From: Oligoflexia bacterium
GTDB taxonomy: Bacteria > Bdellovibrionota > Bacteriovoracia > Bacteriovoracales > Bacteriovoracaceae
Assembly (NCBI GenBank): GCA_015231955.1
Contig: JADGAN010000030.1
Span: 1 to 62,804, forward strand
DNA length: 62,804 bases
Direction of reading: 5' to 3'
Below the pieces are notes generated by a model. The model saw only the letters and a program-made list of their open reading frames with translations, was not told the DNA's origin and made no database searches. A program made the position numbers and the translations under genes. This document shows, in pieces, positions 9,585 to 18,007 of the stretch (its first letter is position 1; each line of letters opens with the position of its first letter).

Positions 9585-10277
9585 TTAGTTAGCTGGCCAT
9601 AAGTTTTTTTTATCGCACTCATTAATAATTTCGGTTAACTCAAAAAGTGGTTTTTCTTGGAGATAAAAGGTGAAGGAGAGTTTTTCATACGCTCCTAGTT
9701 CGAAGGAGTATCGCTTGGGTTCTATGAGCAAAGTGTAGTTGGATTTTTTTTGATTGAAAATTCGCAGAGAAGGACCTTGATTGTTACTGTCAGCGAATTT
9801 CCACTCAACACTGTAGTTTTCGCTATCAAAAGAGAGAGGGTGATTGCTGCTAGAGTAGTAAGCAAGAAAGACACCAATATGCTTTATGAGCTTAGGGATG
9901 ATGGCCTGCTGTGCAGGAGTAATGCCACTCATTCGCTCAAAGAGAGTTCCTCTTGCGGTAACACTATTTTTACTCCAGGAGATAGTCACGTCATCACGAA
10001 CTGCAAAGGGATAAGAAATTTCTATGGACCATTGCGATTTTTGCAAATTTAATAATGACAAAAAATTCAAGCGATGACTCTTTTTGTGGCCTGTGCCTTC
10101 TTCAAAAAAAGAGATCTGTCCTTTTCCAGAGGAAGAGAGGCAGATACGTTTTAGCAAGTCGTGAGGAGTGATTTGATTAGGTGAATGAGAAGGTGAGAGT
10201 GAACAGCTTTGAATCAGCAGCATGAGCAACAACAACGTGAGTGTTGCATTAAGGCCTTTTAGGAATGGAGAGTGCAT
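9585..10277 (-). CDS. Outer-membrane-type lipoprotein, possibly LolB-like
   Basis: I take the ATG at 10277, giving 230 residues, because it directly precedes a lipoprotein signal: a hydrophobic stretch ending in LLIQSC, a lipobox with Cys near residue 25. An in-frame start at 10451 would add 58 residues that look unlike a protein and overlap the upstream gene deeply. The mature part is beta-rich, with a pattern resembling the LolA/LolB half-barrel (GKGQISFFEE, then WSIEISYPF). By that resemblance it may help insert lipoproteins into the outer membrane, but I do not see a decisive LolB motif. It overlaps the end of the TPR gene by 29 nt, which suggests one transcript. Confidence 0.6.
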   Translation of the reverse strand: MHSPFLKGLNATLTLLLLMLLIQSCSLSPSHSPNQITPHDLLKRICLSSSGKGQISFFEEGTGHKKSHRLNFLSLLNLQKSQWSIEISYPFAVRDDVTISWSKNSVTARGTLFERMSGITPAQQAIIPKLIKHIGVFLAYYSSSNHPLSFDSENYSVEWKFADSNNQGPSLRIFNQKKSNYTLLIEPKRYSFELGAYEKLSFTFYLQEKPLFELTEIINECDKKNLWPAN

Positions 10278-12279
10278 CCAACTCTTTGATCTGAATTTCA
10301 ATAAATTGTTTTTCATTGCTATCTTCAACTCGTTCGAGCGCCTCCTGATACAATTTTTTTGCAGCGTTAACTTTTCCTTGCTTATGATAGATGATGGCCA
10401 GGTGTTTGCAGATGGCCCAATCTTTTTCCAATAGGCGATATGCATACTCAACTTCTTTTTGGGCGCGCTTTAAATCTCCCTTTTTAAAAAAGTACCAACC
10501 TAGTGAGTCTCTAATGTACCCATCTTTAGGACTTAAAGCAACCGCCTTGCTTATATGAGAGAACGCTTTATCTAAATCGATATTGCGTTCAATAAGCGAG
10601 TAACCCAGAAAATTCCATGCATGTGCATTCTTGAAATCTTTTTTCAAGATCCCGTGAATAATCGCATAAGACTCCTCATACTCTTTGTTTTTTTCTAAGA
10701 GTGCGGCCAAGTAGTATTCGTGTTCAATACCAAAAGTGGGTATTGAGCGTGCCGATTTCATAAGTGCTATGGCAGAGGGTAAATCACCTTTGTTTTCTAA
10801 AAAGCCCGATTTGATCATGACCATTGTAAGATCAGAAGTCTCATGGTGGTTGCTTTCTTTGCCTGTTTTACTTTCGATCGAAGCAATGCTCCGTTCACTA
10901 TTATTGCTTTCAATTTTGTTTTCAATTTTTTTATCGATGAATGTTAGGAATGCCTGAGACTTACTTTCATCGCGATAGTTATCTTTGATAATTGCTGCAA
11001 GCATTAGACGTGCAATCTGTATTTGCCCTTCTGGATAGAGAGAACTTTCAGGAGAAATTTTTGCAAACCACTCAATGGCCTTATCCTGTTCACTGGTTTC
11101 GGCGTAGATAGTTCCTAGGTAGAAAAAGAGTTTATCGGAATCGGGCACCACTTCCAGCAGTGAGAAGAAGATATCTTTGGCCGCTTCATATTGACCAACA
11201 TCGGTATAGAGAATGCCAAGTTTGATTTTTGTGTTTAAGTCATCTGGGTCGATACGTGACAAAGTAATAAGGTGAGGAATAATCTCTTTAAAGCGTCCTT
11301 GATTAAAAAGTAACTGCACCAACTTGTTGGTGATCACTTCTTGGGCCGAGAAGCGAGAGAGGTAATTTTGATAGATGGTAATGGCCTGATTCCAATTAGA
11401 TTTGATTTCATAAATGCCACCTAATCCTAAAACAGAGAGGTAGTATTCAGGATTTTCTTTTAGTGAAAGCTTAAATAATTTTTCTGCAAGAGTGATATTT
11501 TTCTGTTCTAGGGCCAACTTCCCTCGATAATAGAGGAAGATACTTTTGTTATTAGCATCAAGAGATTTTTGGCCACATTCGCGCAATACTTGATCGGCCT
11601 TGCTATAGTTTTGTGGAGATGCGATGCCTTTTTTATTTTCAAAGTAAGATTTTGCAAGGAAGAGGCAGGCATCTTGATTGGAAGGGTAGTTTACCAAAAT
11701 TTTTTTATACACTTCTTGCGCCTTAGCGTATTGGGCAATAGAGACGTAAGCGCCTGCTAGCAGAAGATTTCCTTTTAAATCTTTAGAACTCTCCTTTTTG
11801 AGAATAAAACCTTCGAGAATTGCCAGCGCAGGTTTAACTTTTCCTTGCTTTATAAGTTCAATCACCAATTTCTTTTTTAAGAAGAGATCCTTGGGATAAA
11901 GGCGTGACAACTCTTGGTAGATCACTCCGGCCACCAGGGAGTCTCCTTCGAATCCCGCACTGCTGGCCTTAAGAAAAAGATCGGAGGCCCAAAATCGAAT
12001 GAGGCGCTCATCCTTCTTTTCCAGCAAGGTGCTTACTAACTTTTGCAGCTGCTGTGAAAAGAGATCAATCTTCGCATTATTGCTGGCCTCTTCTTGTGGA
12101 TTAGTTGCTCCCAGTAGAGTGGCGGTTTCAGGGCCGCTGCTGGTGTCAGGGGTGGCCCCCTCCGAAAGCTTGAGGCGCGGAGAAAAAGAGTTCTCTGCAG
12201 TTGCAACCTGGGGAGCGAGGGCCGTAATGAAGAGGATAAGTCCAAGAAGGGAGGAGAGTAAATCTAATGATTTCTTCAT
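10249..12279 (-). CDS. Secreted TPR-repeat protein
   Basis: This 676-residue protein starts with a Sec signal peptide (MKKSLDLLSSLLGLILFITA, cleavage after ATA near 28). Residues about 60-660 form a long array of tetratricopeptide repeats, for example around AWNFLGYSLIERN and DGYIRDSLGWYFFKKGDLKRA near the end. There is no catalytic motif, so it is probably a periplasmic or outer-membrane-associated scaffold. A low-complexity Glu/Ser/Asn insertion lies near 450-490. The downstream LolB-like gene overlaps it, so the pair may act together in envelope assembly. The partners are unknown. Confidence 0.85.
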   Translation of the reverse strand: MKKSLDLLSSLLGLILFITALAPQVATAENSFSPRLKLSEGATPDTSSGPETATLLGATNPQEEASNNAKIDLFSQQLQKLVSTLLEKKDERLIRFWASDLFLKASSAGFEGDSLVAGVIYQELSRLYPKDLFLKKKLVIELIKQGKVKPALAILEGFILKKESSKDLKGNLLLAGAYVSIAQYAKAQEVYKKILVNYPSNQDACLFLAKSYFENKKGIASPQNYSKADQVLRECGQKSLDANNKSIFLYYRGKLALEQKNITLAEKLFKLSLKENPEYYLSVLGLGGIYEIKSNWNQAITIYQNYLSRFSAQEVITNKLVQLLFNQGRFKEIIPHLITLSRIDPDDLNTKIKLGILYTDVGQYEAAKDIFFSLLEVVPDSDKLFFYLGTIYAETSEQDKAIEWFAKISPESSLYPEGQIQIARLMLAAIIKDNYRDESKSQAFLTFIDKKIENKIESNNSERSIASIESKTGKESNHHETSDLTMVMIKSGFLENKGDLPSAIALMKSARSIPTFGIEHEYYLAALLEKNKEYEESYAIIHGILKKDFKNAHAWNFLGYSLIERNIDLDKAFSHISKAVALSPKDGYIRDSLGWYFFKKGDLKRAQKEVEYAYRLLEKDWAICKHLAIIYHKQGKVNAAKKLYQEALERVEDSNEKQFIEIQIKELDALSIPKRP

Positions 12280-12687
12280 AATATTGGCATTCCAAAGTTC
12301 GGCCTTAGTGCCGGTAGGATTCGGTGATGGTTACTTCGGAGTTATTTTGAAAAAGATTAGCCTTTACTTGGATCTCTTAATGGAATATCAATGTTGGAAA
12401 ATTCTGCATTGAATGGGTTATGTGAAAAAAATTGACTAAATGAGTTGACATTGGAAGAGAACTTCTGCTATTCAAGTTTTCCTAGTGTATTTAATGGCAA
12501 TTTTTGCTGCAGTTTTTTAAGTCGATGGGCAAAATAATAGCTTGAGTTAAGATTGATCATATTATATATATTGGCGTTACTACTCTGTGATGTGTTTCGT
12601 TAATGAAATGGGATCAAGATCAGTATTAGTAACCTTTAAACGTGCTCGGCATGCTTGGTGTGACCGAGGTAAAATAGGGGAATTTGG
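12280..12687. other. 408-bp divergent intergenic region
   Basis: No gene is visible between the TPR gene (minus) and the phaR-like gene (plus). The region is A+T-rich and must hold both divergent promoters. The best plus-strand candidate is listed separately at 12542-12570, and a second TTGACA occurs at 12445-12450 without a convincing -10 box. Confidence 0.6.
12542..12570 (+). promoter_or_regulatory. Candidate sigma70-type promoter for the phaR-like gene
   Basis: TTGAGT (12542-12547) and TATATA (12565-12570) are 17 bp apart. They lie about 115 bp upstream of the ATG at 12688, leaving a long 5' leader. Confidence 0.45.
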
Positions 12688-13116
12688 ATGAGCAAAGAAG
12701 TTAGAATTATCAAGAGGTATCAGAATCGCAAGCTTTATGACACATTTCAAAGCTGCTACGTCACTCTCGAAGAGATTTCACAAATCATTAGAGAGGGCAA
12801 TGAGATTCAAGTCATTGACAACAAATCAAAGAATGACATCACCTACATGACACAAATCCAGTTGCTCTTTGATCAAGAGAGAAAAGCCGTTAAGCTTGGC
12901 GGTGACACCGAGTTACTAAAAAGAGTTATTCGTGCTGAAGAAGGAACACTCACCGGTTACATTAGAAAAATTGAAGCAGAAAGAAACAAATTACTTGTTC
13001 AATTAGGTCAAGAGGTTCCTGCCGCTTCTGAAGGTTATGCTCCTTATATGCAAACTTCAGAAATTAATGCAAATGCTACCAGCACAATGATTGAAACCTC
13101 AACCACTCTCAATTAA
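12688..13116 (+). CDS. PhaR-like PHB/PHA accumulation regulator (DNA-binding domain)
   Basis: Residues 6-65 match the PHB_acc_N DNA-binding domain: IKRYQNRKLYDT, then CYVTLEEISQIIREG, then QVIDNKSKNDIT. In PHA-storing bacteria this domain represses phasin genes and senses polymer. The protein is only 142 residues and lacks the repeated PHB_acc accessory domains of classical PhaR; instead there is a helical stretch (about 85-112) and a polar tail. A GGGGAA ribosome-binding site precedes the ATG. No PHA synthase or phasin is in the window, so the regulated genes are unknown. The DNA-binding role is inferred from the family. Confidence 0.88.
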   Translation: MSKEVRIIKRYQNRKLYDTFQSCYVTLEEISQIIREGNEIQVIDNKSKNDITYMTQIQLLFDQERKAVKLGGDTELLKRVIRAEEGTLTGYIRKIEAERNKLLVQLGQEVPAASEGYAPYMQTSEINANATSTMIETSTTLN

Positions 13117-13187
13117 ACTAAAGAGTAGATGATAACCCTTCAATAGTGAGGGGCGCATCTAGTTTGTTTACGGGAAGTTGGTTCATC

Positions 13188-13937
13188 ATGAGGATAAGAC
13201 TCAATAAAAAAAATTGTGACTCTATTTTGAATTTAATAAGAAGGCCCTTTGTAAAGCACACTCTTTCAAAGGGCCTTTTTATTTGTGCCTTAATTGTAAG
13301 CGTGAGTATGAGTAGCATGCTCTTGGCCGAGGATGAGGGAAAAAGACCCGTGCTAGGAGCGGGAAAAAGTGACTCTTCTGACGGCGACACAGAGAGTGGT
13401 GGAAAGAGATCTAAAGATGAGAAAATGAAAGAGGCCGGGGTAAATGTTCACACCTTTGGGCTAGGACTTGGTGAAACTTTTCTCATGGGAAATTTTGATA
13501 AGCATGGGGATGACGCCATCACTGCTGATCTTTTATACACCTATAGTGCAAGCCACTCTTTTGATTTGTTTGCAGACTTCCATCGATCAAAGCATAAAAA
13601 AGCACAAGAGAAAGTGATCCTGCAAGGAGCTGCTGCAGGCATTAAAGGAAAAATGTACCACTTTGATGCCTTCTCTCCTTTCGTTGTTGGAGGTTTAGGT
13701 TTTTATCGGCCTCGAGTGACCCGCACTGTTTTAGGAAACTATGTGGAGTCAGAGGCCAAAACCTCTTTTGGTTTTATGTTGGGGGGAGGGCTTGACCTGC
13801 GTTTGAATAAGAGTGTTACAGTAGGAATGCTTGCACTCTATCACGATCCTTTTGATGTAAAGCAAGACGTAGGGCCTAAAGTCTCTGGTGCCTACTTTAA
13901 ACTGATGTTAACAGCTTCTTATGCATTTTGGTTCTAA
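13188..13937 (+). CDS. Outer-membrane beta-barrel-type protein
   Basis: From the ATG at 13188 the product has 249 residues; a GTG at 13146 would add 14. A hydrophobic signal segment (GLFICALIVSVSMSSMLLA) is followed by a charged Gly/Ser/Asp/Glu/Lys-rich linker. Then comes a roughly 165-residue domain with alternating hydrophobic strands that ends in YAFWF, the C-terminal aromatic signature recognised by the Bam machinery. It resembles small OmpA/OprF-like 8-stranded barrels, but no named family is evident. A strong terminator-like hairpin (13241-13283) lies inside the signal-peptide coding region, so expression may be attenuated. The ArsA-like genes follow with a gap of only 3 nt. Confidence 0.75.
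   Translation: MRIRLNKKNCDSILNLIRRPFVKHTLSKGLFICALIVSVSMSSMLLAEDEGKRPVLGAGKSDSSDGDTESGGKRSKDEKMKEAGVNVHTFGLGLGETFLMGNFDKHGDDAITADLLYTYSASHSFDLFADFHRSKHKKAQEKVILQGAAAGIKGKMYHFDAFSPFVVGGLGFYRPRVTRTVLGNYVESEAKTSFGFMLGGGLDLRLNKSVTVGMLALYHDPFDVKQDVGPKVSGAYFKLMLTASYAFWF
13241..13284 (+). terminator. Strong intrinsic-terminator-like hairpin inside a coding region
   Basis: AAGGCCCTTTG (13241-13251) pairs perfectly with CAAAGGGCCTT (13267-13277) around a 15-nt loop, and is followed by TTTATTT. Flanking A/T pairs extend the stem to about 17 bp. It lies 125 nt after the phaR-like stop codon but inside the N-terminal coding part of the barrel gene. It could therefore act as the phaR terminator, as an attenuator, or as both. 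Confidence 0.7.
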
Positions 13938-13940
13938 GGG

Positions 13941-14783
13941 ATGACAAAATTGTCTACAGAAGATAAGAGAGTGCTACCTTTATACCTATTCACTGGCAAG
14001 GGAGGTGTTGGCAAAACCACCCTGGCCTTGGCCTTTGCGGCCCACCTGCAAACGCAAAAGCATAAAGTCCATTTTGTGGCCTGGGAGGATAGCGCTTTTA
14101 TTGAGAGGAGTGCTAAACTTTTGGGGCTAGAGAGTTACCGTGCTATTGATGAGTTTAAAGTTGTTGAAGAGCATCTTCACCGTAAATTAGGGCCGATGGT
14201 TGGAGGATGGGTGTGTTCTACCGCTTTTTTTCCTGCATTAATCAATCTGGTTCCATCCGCACGATACGTTCTTTGTTTAGAGCATCTTATTTATTTGATT
14301 GAAAATTTTAGTGATCCTAAAGGTGAAGTGCTGATCTTTGATGCTCCTTCATCTGGGCATATGCTAGTGATGTTAGAATCATTGAAGAATTTCTTATCTA
14401 TTCTAGGGACTGGTGTGGTGTTTGAAGACATTGAGCGAACACAGAATTTTTTGAGAGATGTTGAAAAGTGCAAAATTAACATTATAACCATTCCTTCTAT
14501 ATTATCTTTTAGTGAGTGCGAGGAGACTCGAGATGAGATTTTACGAATGGGGTGGACGGAGAAATCCTTGAATGTGATTATTAACAACTCTTTTCTCTCT
14601 TTGAAAGAGTGGTTTGATGATGGAGAGTTACTCCCAGGAATCATCTCGAAAAAAATGCAGCAGGAAGCGCAGTTGTTAGAGGAGAAGAGGGCAATGGCCA
14701 AGGGCATTTGTCCCTATGTGATTCATCAAGATTATATACAATTGGTGCAAACCCTTAGTGAATTCTCCTCGAAATTTAAATAG
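13941..14783 (+). CDS. ArsA/GET3-family P-loop ATPase, first of a pair
   Basis: The 280-residue soluble ATPase has the deviant Walker A motif GKGGVGKTT (about 20-28) of the ArsA/GET3/MinD class and a switch-like IFDAPSSGHM in the middle. It lacks the Cys residues of arsenite-stimulated ArsA, so an arsenite pump is unlikely. Pairs of divergent ArsA-like ATPases occur in delta-type bacteria with unknown roles. It starts 3 nt after the beta-barrel gene and is followed 20 nt later by its paralogue, suggesting a heterodimer made from one transcript. What it moves or targets is not visible from sequence. Confidence 0.85.
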   Translation: MTKLSTEDKRVLPLYLFTGKGGVGKTTLALAFAAHLQTQKHKVHFVAWEDSAFIERSAKLLGLESYRAIDEFKVVEEHLHRKLGPMVGGWVCSTAFFPALINLVPSARYVLCLEHLIYLIENFSDPKGEVLIFDAPSSGHMLVMLESLKNFLSILGTGVVFEDIERTQNFLRDVEKCKINIITIPSILSFSECEETRDEILRMGWTEKSLNVIINNSFLSLKEWFDDGELLPGIISKKMQQEAQLLEEKRAMAKGICPYVIHQDYIQLVQTLSEFSSKFK

Positions 14784-14803
14784 TACAAAAGGAGGGAAGA
14801 TCG

Positions 14804-15904
14804 TTGAAGATTTTTCCAAAGCAATTTGAAATTTTTTGTGGCACCGGAGGTGTTGGTAAAACCACCTTAGCGGTGGCCAGGGCCTTGTATCTTGCAGGAT
14901 GTGGAAAAAAAGTACTTTTGATTACGATTGATCCTTCAAAGCGACTTAAAGATCTTTTGGGACTAAATGATCCAGAGAGTGATGGGAAGGTTTTTCCTTA
15001 TAAGAAAGGAGAGATTCATTTAGATGCTGTTTTATTGTCACCTTTTTTTACGCTTAAGCGCATTGTGGCCAAATCTAAATCGGATTCCTCCATTATTTCT
15101 AATCGCATTGTAAAACTCTTAACTGGTCCTTATGGGGGAATGACAGAGGTGTTAGGGCCGATGGAGATGTTCTATTTTTATCAAACTGCAGAATACGATA
15201 CCATTATATTGGATACCCCACCGGGAAAACATTTTCTTGATTTTCTTCATAGTTGCCAGCGCTTGAATCTTTTTTTTGATCACAAATTTATTGCGGCGGT
15301 GAGGGTGGTGAAGGAGCGTATTTTGGCAGTTGGAAAAAAGAGTGTGAGCGGTTTGAACCCTTTGCAAGTGGTGAATAAATTGCTCTCTGGAAGCATAAAG
15401 AAGTTATTTGAGTATATTGAGAAAATTACGGGGCGTGGTTTTCTTCGGGAGTTTATTGAGACGCTAGAGCTGATCTACTATTTAAAAGATCCTTTTATGT
15501 CATCACTGAAGATGCAGGGGTTGTTACAAGATCAGAAGATGTCTAACTGGTTTTTAGTGACGGCCGTTGATCACGATAAGATTGTTGAAACACTGGATTT
15601 GCAGCAGAAGGTTCAACATATTGTTCATCAAGACTCTTTTTTGATACTTAATAAGTGCCTTATTGAGTGTTGGGAAGGGGCAAATGGTGTTATTGCTGGT
15701 GGTGGTGGTGGTAGGGGTGAGAGCGAAAAGGTGCGGCAATTAAAAGAGAGTATGTGCATTAAAGAGGTAATGCTAAAGGATAAAGCACTCGGAACATTTT
15801 CTAAAGATAAAATTGCTGAGTTTGTAGAGAGTTTGCAATTATCCCCCGAATTACAACTGGATGACTTGTCGAAGCGTTGGGCAACTATCTGCGATACTCC
15901 ATGA
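14804..15904 (+). CDS. ArsA/GET3-family P-loop ATPase, second of a pair
   Basis: The 366-residue protein carries Walker A GTGGVGKTT near residue 11-19 and the family motif LLITIDPSKRLKDLLG, which matches the ArsA switch I region. TIILDTPPGKHFLDFL follows as switch II, like the TPP-[GT]-H motif of GET3. It uses a TTG start after AGGAGGGA, a strong ribosome-binding site. A Gly-rich insert (AGGGGGRGE near 300) is a simple-sequence tract. It is more canonical than the first ATPase and may be the main catalytic partner. ArsA function is not supported because no arsenic genes are nearby. Confidence 0.86.
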   Translation: MKIFPKQFEIFCGTGGVGKTTLAVARALYLAGCGKKVLLITIDPSKRLKDLLGLNDPESDGKVFPYKKGEIHLDAVLLSPFFTLKRIVAKSKSDSSIISNRIVKLLTGPYGGMTEVLGPMEMFYFYQTAEYDTIILDTPPGKHFLDFLHSCQRLNLFFDHKFIAAVRVVKERILAVGKKSVSGLNPLQVVNKLLSGSIKKLFEYIEKITGRGFLREFIETLELIYYLKDPFMSSLKMQGLLQDQKMSNWFLVTAVDHDKIVETLDLQQKVQHIVHQDSFLILNKCLIECWEGANGVIAGGGGGRGESEKVRQLKESMCIKEVMLKDKALGTFSKDKIAEFVESLQLSPELQLDDLSKRWATICDTP

Positions 15905-15953
15905 GTTTGATGTTACTTGCCATTCAAAATTGAGGATTCCCATTTTTTAGTAT

Positions 15954-15982
15954 TTGGAAAAATGAGATCGATTCAGTATAAA
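15954..15982 (+). promoter_or_regulatory. Candidate sigma70-type promoter of gcvT-gcvH
   Basis: TTGGAA (15954-15959) and TATAAA (15977-15982) are spaced by 17 bp. They lie about 90 bp upstream of the preferred gcvT ATG at 16072. I see no glycine-riboswitch-like paired structure in the leader. Confidence 0.5.
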
Positions 15983-16071
15983 GGTATGTAATAAGAGCAT
16001 TTATTTTATATTATATCTTTTTCAAATGATTCAAATGAAATTTTTTGTTGAAGATTAAAAAGGGCCTTCGT

Positions 16072-17172
16072 ATGGATTTACAAAGAACCAAACTCTTTGA
16101 CTCTCATCAGGAGTTAAAGGCAAAGCTTGCTCCTTTTGCTGGCTTTGAAATGCCCATTCAGTACACTTCGGTCAAGGATGAGGTGTTTAGTGTAAGAAAC
16201 CATGTGGGGATATTTGATGTAAGTCACATGGGTGAATTTTTTATTGAGGGGGAAGAGGCTTCCCATTTTGTTGATTACTTGGTGACCAACGATATCAAGG
16301 GGGCCGCTGCTGGTCGTGCTATTTATACTCCTCTTTGTAGGGAAGATGGAACGGTCGTAGACGATATGATCGTGTACAAGATTTCCATGAATAAGATCCT
16401 TTTATGCGTGAATGCTTCCAATATGCAAAAGGACTGGGAGCATATTAATCGTATTAAGGGCACGACTCACTTTAAGTGTACGCTTACAAATCACACTGAT
16501 GATTATTCGTTGATTGCGATTCAAGGGCCTAAGGCAGCAAGGATGGCGATTGATGCTGGAATTTTAAGTGTGGGCGAGGAGAGTGGTTTTGCTTATTATG
16601 GTGTGATGGAAGCAACGTACCAGCAGAAAAATATTATTGTCGCAAGAACCGGTTATACAGGTGAAGATGGTTTTGAGCTCTTCTGCGATCATGAGAGTGC
16701 TAGAAAACTTTGGAAAAAATTTTTAGAGATGGGTGCAGCTCCATGCGGGCTTGCTGCTCGTGATGTCCTTCGTTTAGAGGTGTGCTTTCCACTCTATGGG
16801 CATGAGCTTAGCGATGAAGTGACCCCGCTCGATAGTGGTCTTAAGTGGACGGTCAAGGCCAAGGCCAGTGGTTTTATTGGTAAGGCCGCTCTTGATCACT
16901 ACAAGGCCAAGTATCACTTTATAAAGTTATTGCTTCCAGAGGGTGTTCCTCGTCAAGGTTATGTGGTTGAGGATGAGACGAACCAAGAGGTGGGCGTAAT
17001 TACTTCAGGGACAATGTCGCCAACCATTGGTAAAGGGGTTGCGCTAGCGCATATTTGCAAAGGCAAAGTAGCGACAATTGATAAGAACAAAAAATTTTGG
17101 ATTATTATAAGAGGTAAACGTTATGAGGCCAAGCTTCAAGAGAAGGCCTTTATCATCGGAGGACATAAATGA
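16072..17172 (+). CDS. gcvT: Aminomethyltransferase, glycine cleavage T protein
   Basis: GcvT transfers the aminomethyl carbon from lipoylated H protein to tetrahydrofolate and releases ammonia. The protein is 366 residues from the ATG at 16072 (a TTG at 16045 would add nine), the usual family length. Family motifs include PFAGFEMPIQY, DVSHMGEF, ARTGYTGEDGFEL and CGLAARDVLRLE. It overlaps gcvH by 4 nt (ATGA), indicating translational coupling. The P protein (gcvP) and lipoamide dehydrogenase are not in the window and must be elsewhere if the pathway is complete. Confidence 0.96.
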   Translation: MDLQRTKLFDSHQELKAKLAPFAGFEMPIQYTSVKDEVFSVRNHVGIFDVSHMGEFFIEGEEASHFVDYLVTNDIKGAAAGRAIYTPLCREDGTVVDDMIVYKISMNKILLCVNASNMQKDWEHINRIKGTTHFKCTLTNHTDDYSLIAIQGPKAARMAIDAGILSVGEESGFAYYGVMEATYQQKNIIVARTGYTGEDGFELFCDHESARKLWKKFLEMGAAPCGLAARDVLRLEVCFPLYGHELSDEVTPLDSGLKWTVKAKASGFIGKAALDHYKAKYHFIKLLLPEGVPRQGYVVEDETNQEVGVITSGTMSPTIGKGVALAHICKGKVATIDKNKKFWIIIRGKRYEAKLQEKAFIIGGHK

Positions 17173-17549
17173 GCGTAAAAATTCCAGAGAATTTAAAGTA
17201 TACTAAAGATCATGAATGGGTCTCCCTTGATGGTGACTGCTATACAATGGGGATATCGGACTATGCTCAAGGGCAATTAGGCGATATCGTTTTCGTAGAG
17301 CTGCCTGCTATTGGAACTAAACTTACGAAAGGTAAGGCCTTGGGCGTGGTAGAGTCCATTAAATCGGTGAGCGATGTCTATGCACCTATTAGCGGTGAGG
17401 TGGTCGAGGTCAACAGCGAAGTCAGCGCGCACCCTGAGATGTGCAACTCCGATGCATACTCTGCTTGGTTTATAAAAGTAAGAATAGCTAATAAGGGTGA
17501 AATTGCAGAGCTGATGGATGCTGGAAGTTACGCTCAGTGCTGCAATTAA
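17169..17549 (+). CDS. gcvH: Glycine cleavage system H protein
   Basis: The 126-residue H protein shuttles the methylamine group on a lipoyl arm between the P, T and L proteins. The lipoylation lysine is K65 in VESIKSVSD, inside a typical hammerhead fold with GISDYAQGQLGDIVFVELP before it. Length and motifs are normal. Its ATG overlaps the gcvT stop codon. Confidence 0.97.
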   Translation: MSVKIPENLKYTKDHEWVSLDGDCYTMGISDYAQGQLGDIVFVELPAIGTKLTKGKALGVVESIKSVSDVYAPISGEVVEVNSEVSAHPEMCNSDAYSAWFIKVRIANKGEIAELMDAGSYAQCCN

Positions 17550-17596
17550 GATTAAACTAAGAAGACAATTAGAGTTAGATCATTTAGTAGTCGTTT

Positions 17597-17995
17597 ATGA
17601 GAGATAAAGAACGGGATAACATTGAGTCCTTGCAACTCTTAAACACTGCGATCATCAAAAGTAGAGAGAGAAAGACCAACGCGGCTTATGAGGAGCGCTT
17701 GAAGAGTATTTGTCGTTCACCGGTGATTGAGGCCATCAATATATCGGTTAACTATCTTTCTGAGCTACAGCAGATTTCGCGTGATCAATCAGCAATGCAG
17801 ATTATTGAGACCATTTTGGAACTGGATTCACTTTGGTCTGATTATGTGGTGATGGAGGGGATTGATAGGATTAAAGGCATGGTTAGCAAGAGGGGTTGTG
17901 ACCAAGGCCAAGGCCCCTGTTCTCACCATCAGCAAGCGCAAGCGCAATCGCAGCAGTGTGGTGGTCGTCCTAAAAAAGATTATTATGAAAATTAA
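17597..17995 (+). CDS. Hypothetical protein with His/Gln/Cys-rich tail
   Basis: I do not recognise this 132-residue protein. Residues 1-100 are mainly helical and charged, with no signal peptide or membrane segment. The last 35 residues are a low-complexity tail containing CSHHQQAQAQSQQC. The paired Cys and His residues could bind metal, but that is speculation. It lies 47 nt after gcvH and ends 12 nt before the convergent TonB-type gene. Being next to gcvTH is its only context. Confidence 0.65.
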   Translation: MRDKERDNIESLQLLNTAIIKSRERKTNAAYEERLKSICRSPVIEAINISVNYLSELQQISRDQSAMQIIETILELDSLWSDYVVMEGIDRIKGMVSKRGCDQGQGPCSHHQQAQAQSQQCGGRPKKDYYEN

Positions 17996-18007
17996 GCTTT
18001 ATTAATA

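Noticed and set aside
10278-10451. Upstream start for the LolB-like lipoprotein
   Set aside because: It would place 58 unlikely residues before the signal peptide and overlap the TPR gene by about 200 nt; the ATG at 10277 starts directly at the signal peptide.
13941-15904. Arsenite-efflux ATPase (arsA) function
   Set aside because: No arsB, arsD or arsR is nearby and the arsenite-binding cysteines are not evident; both proteins look like non-arsenic ArsA/GET3 relatives.
15905-16071. Glycine riboswitch upstream of gcvT
   Set aside because: The leader is A+T-rich without the conserved paired GG-rich aptamer structure; only a sigma70-type promoter is convincing.
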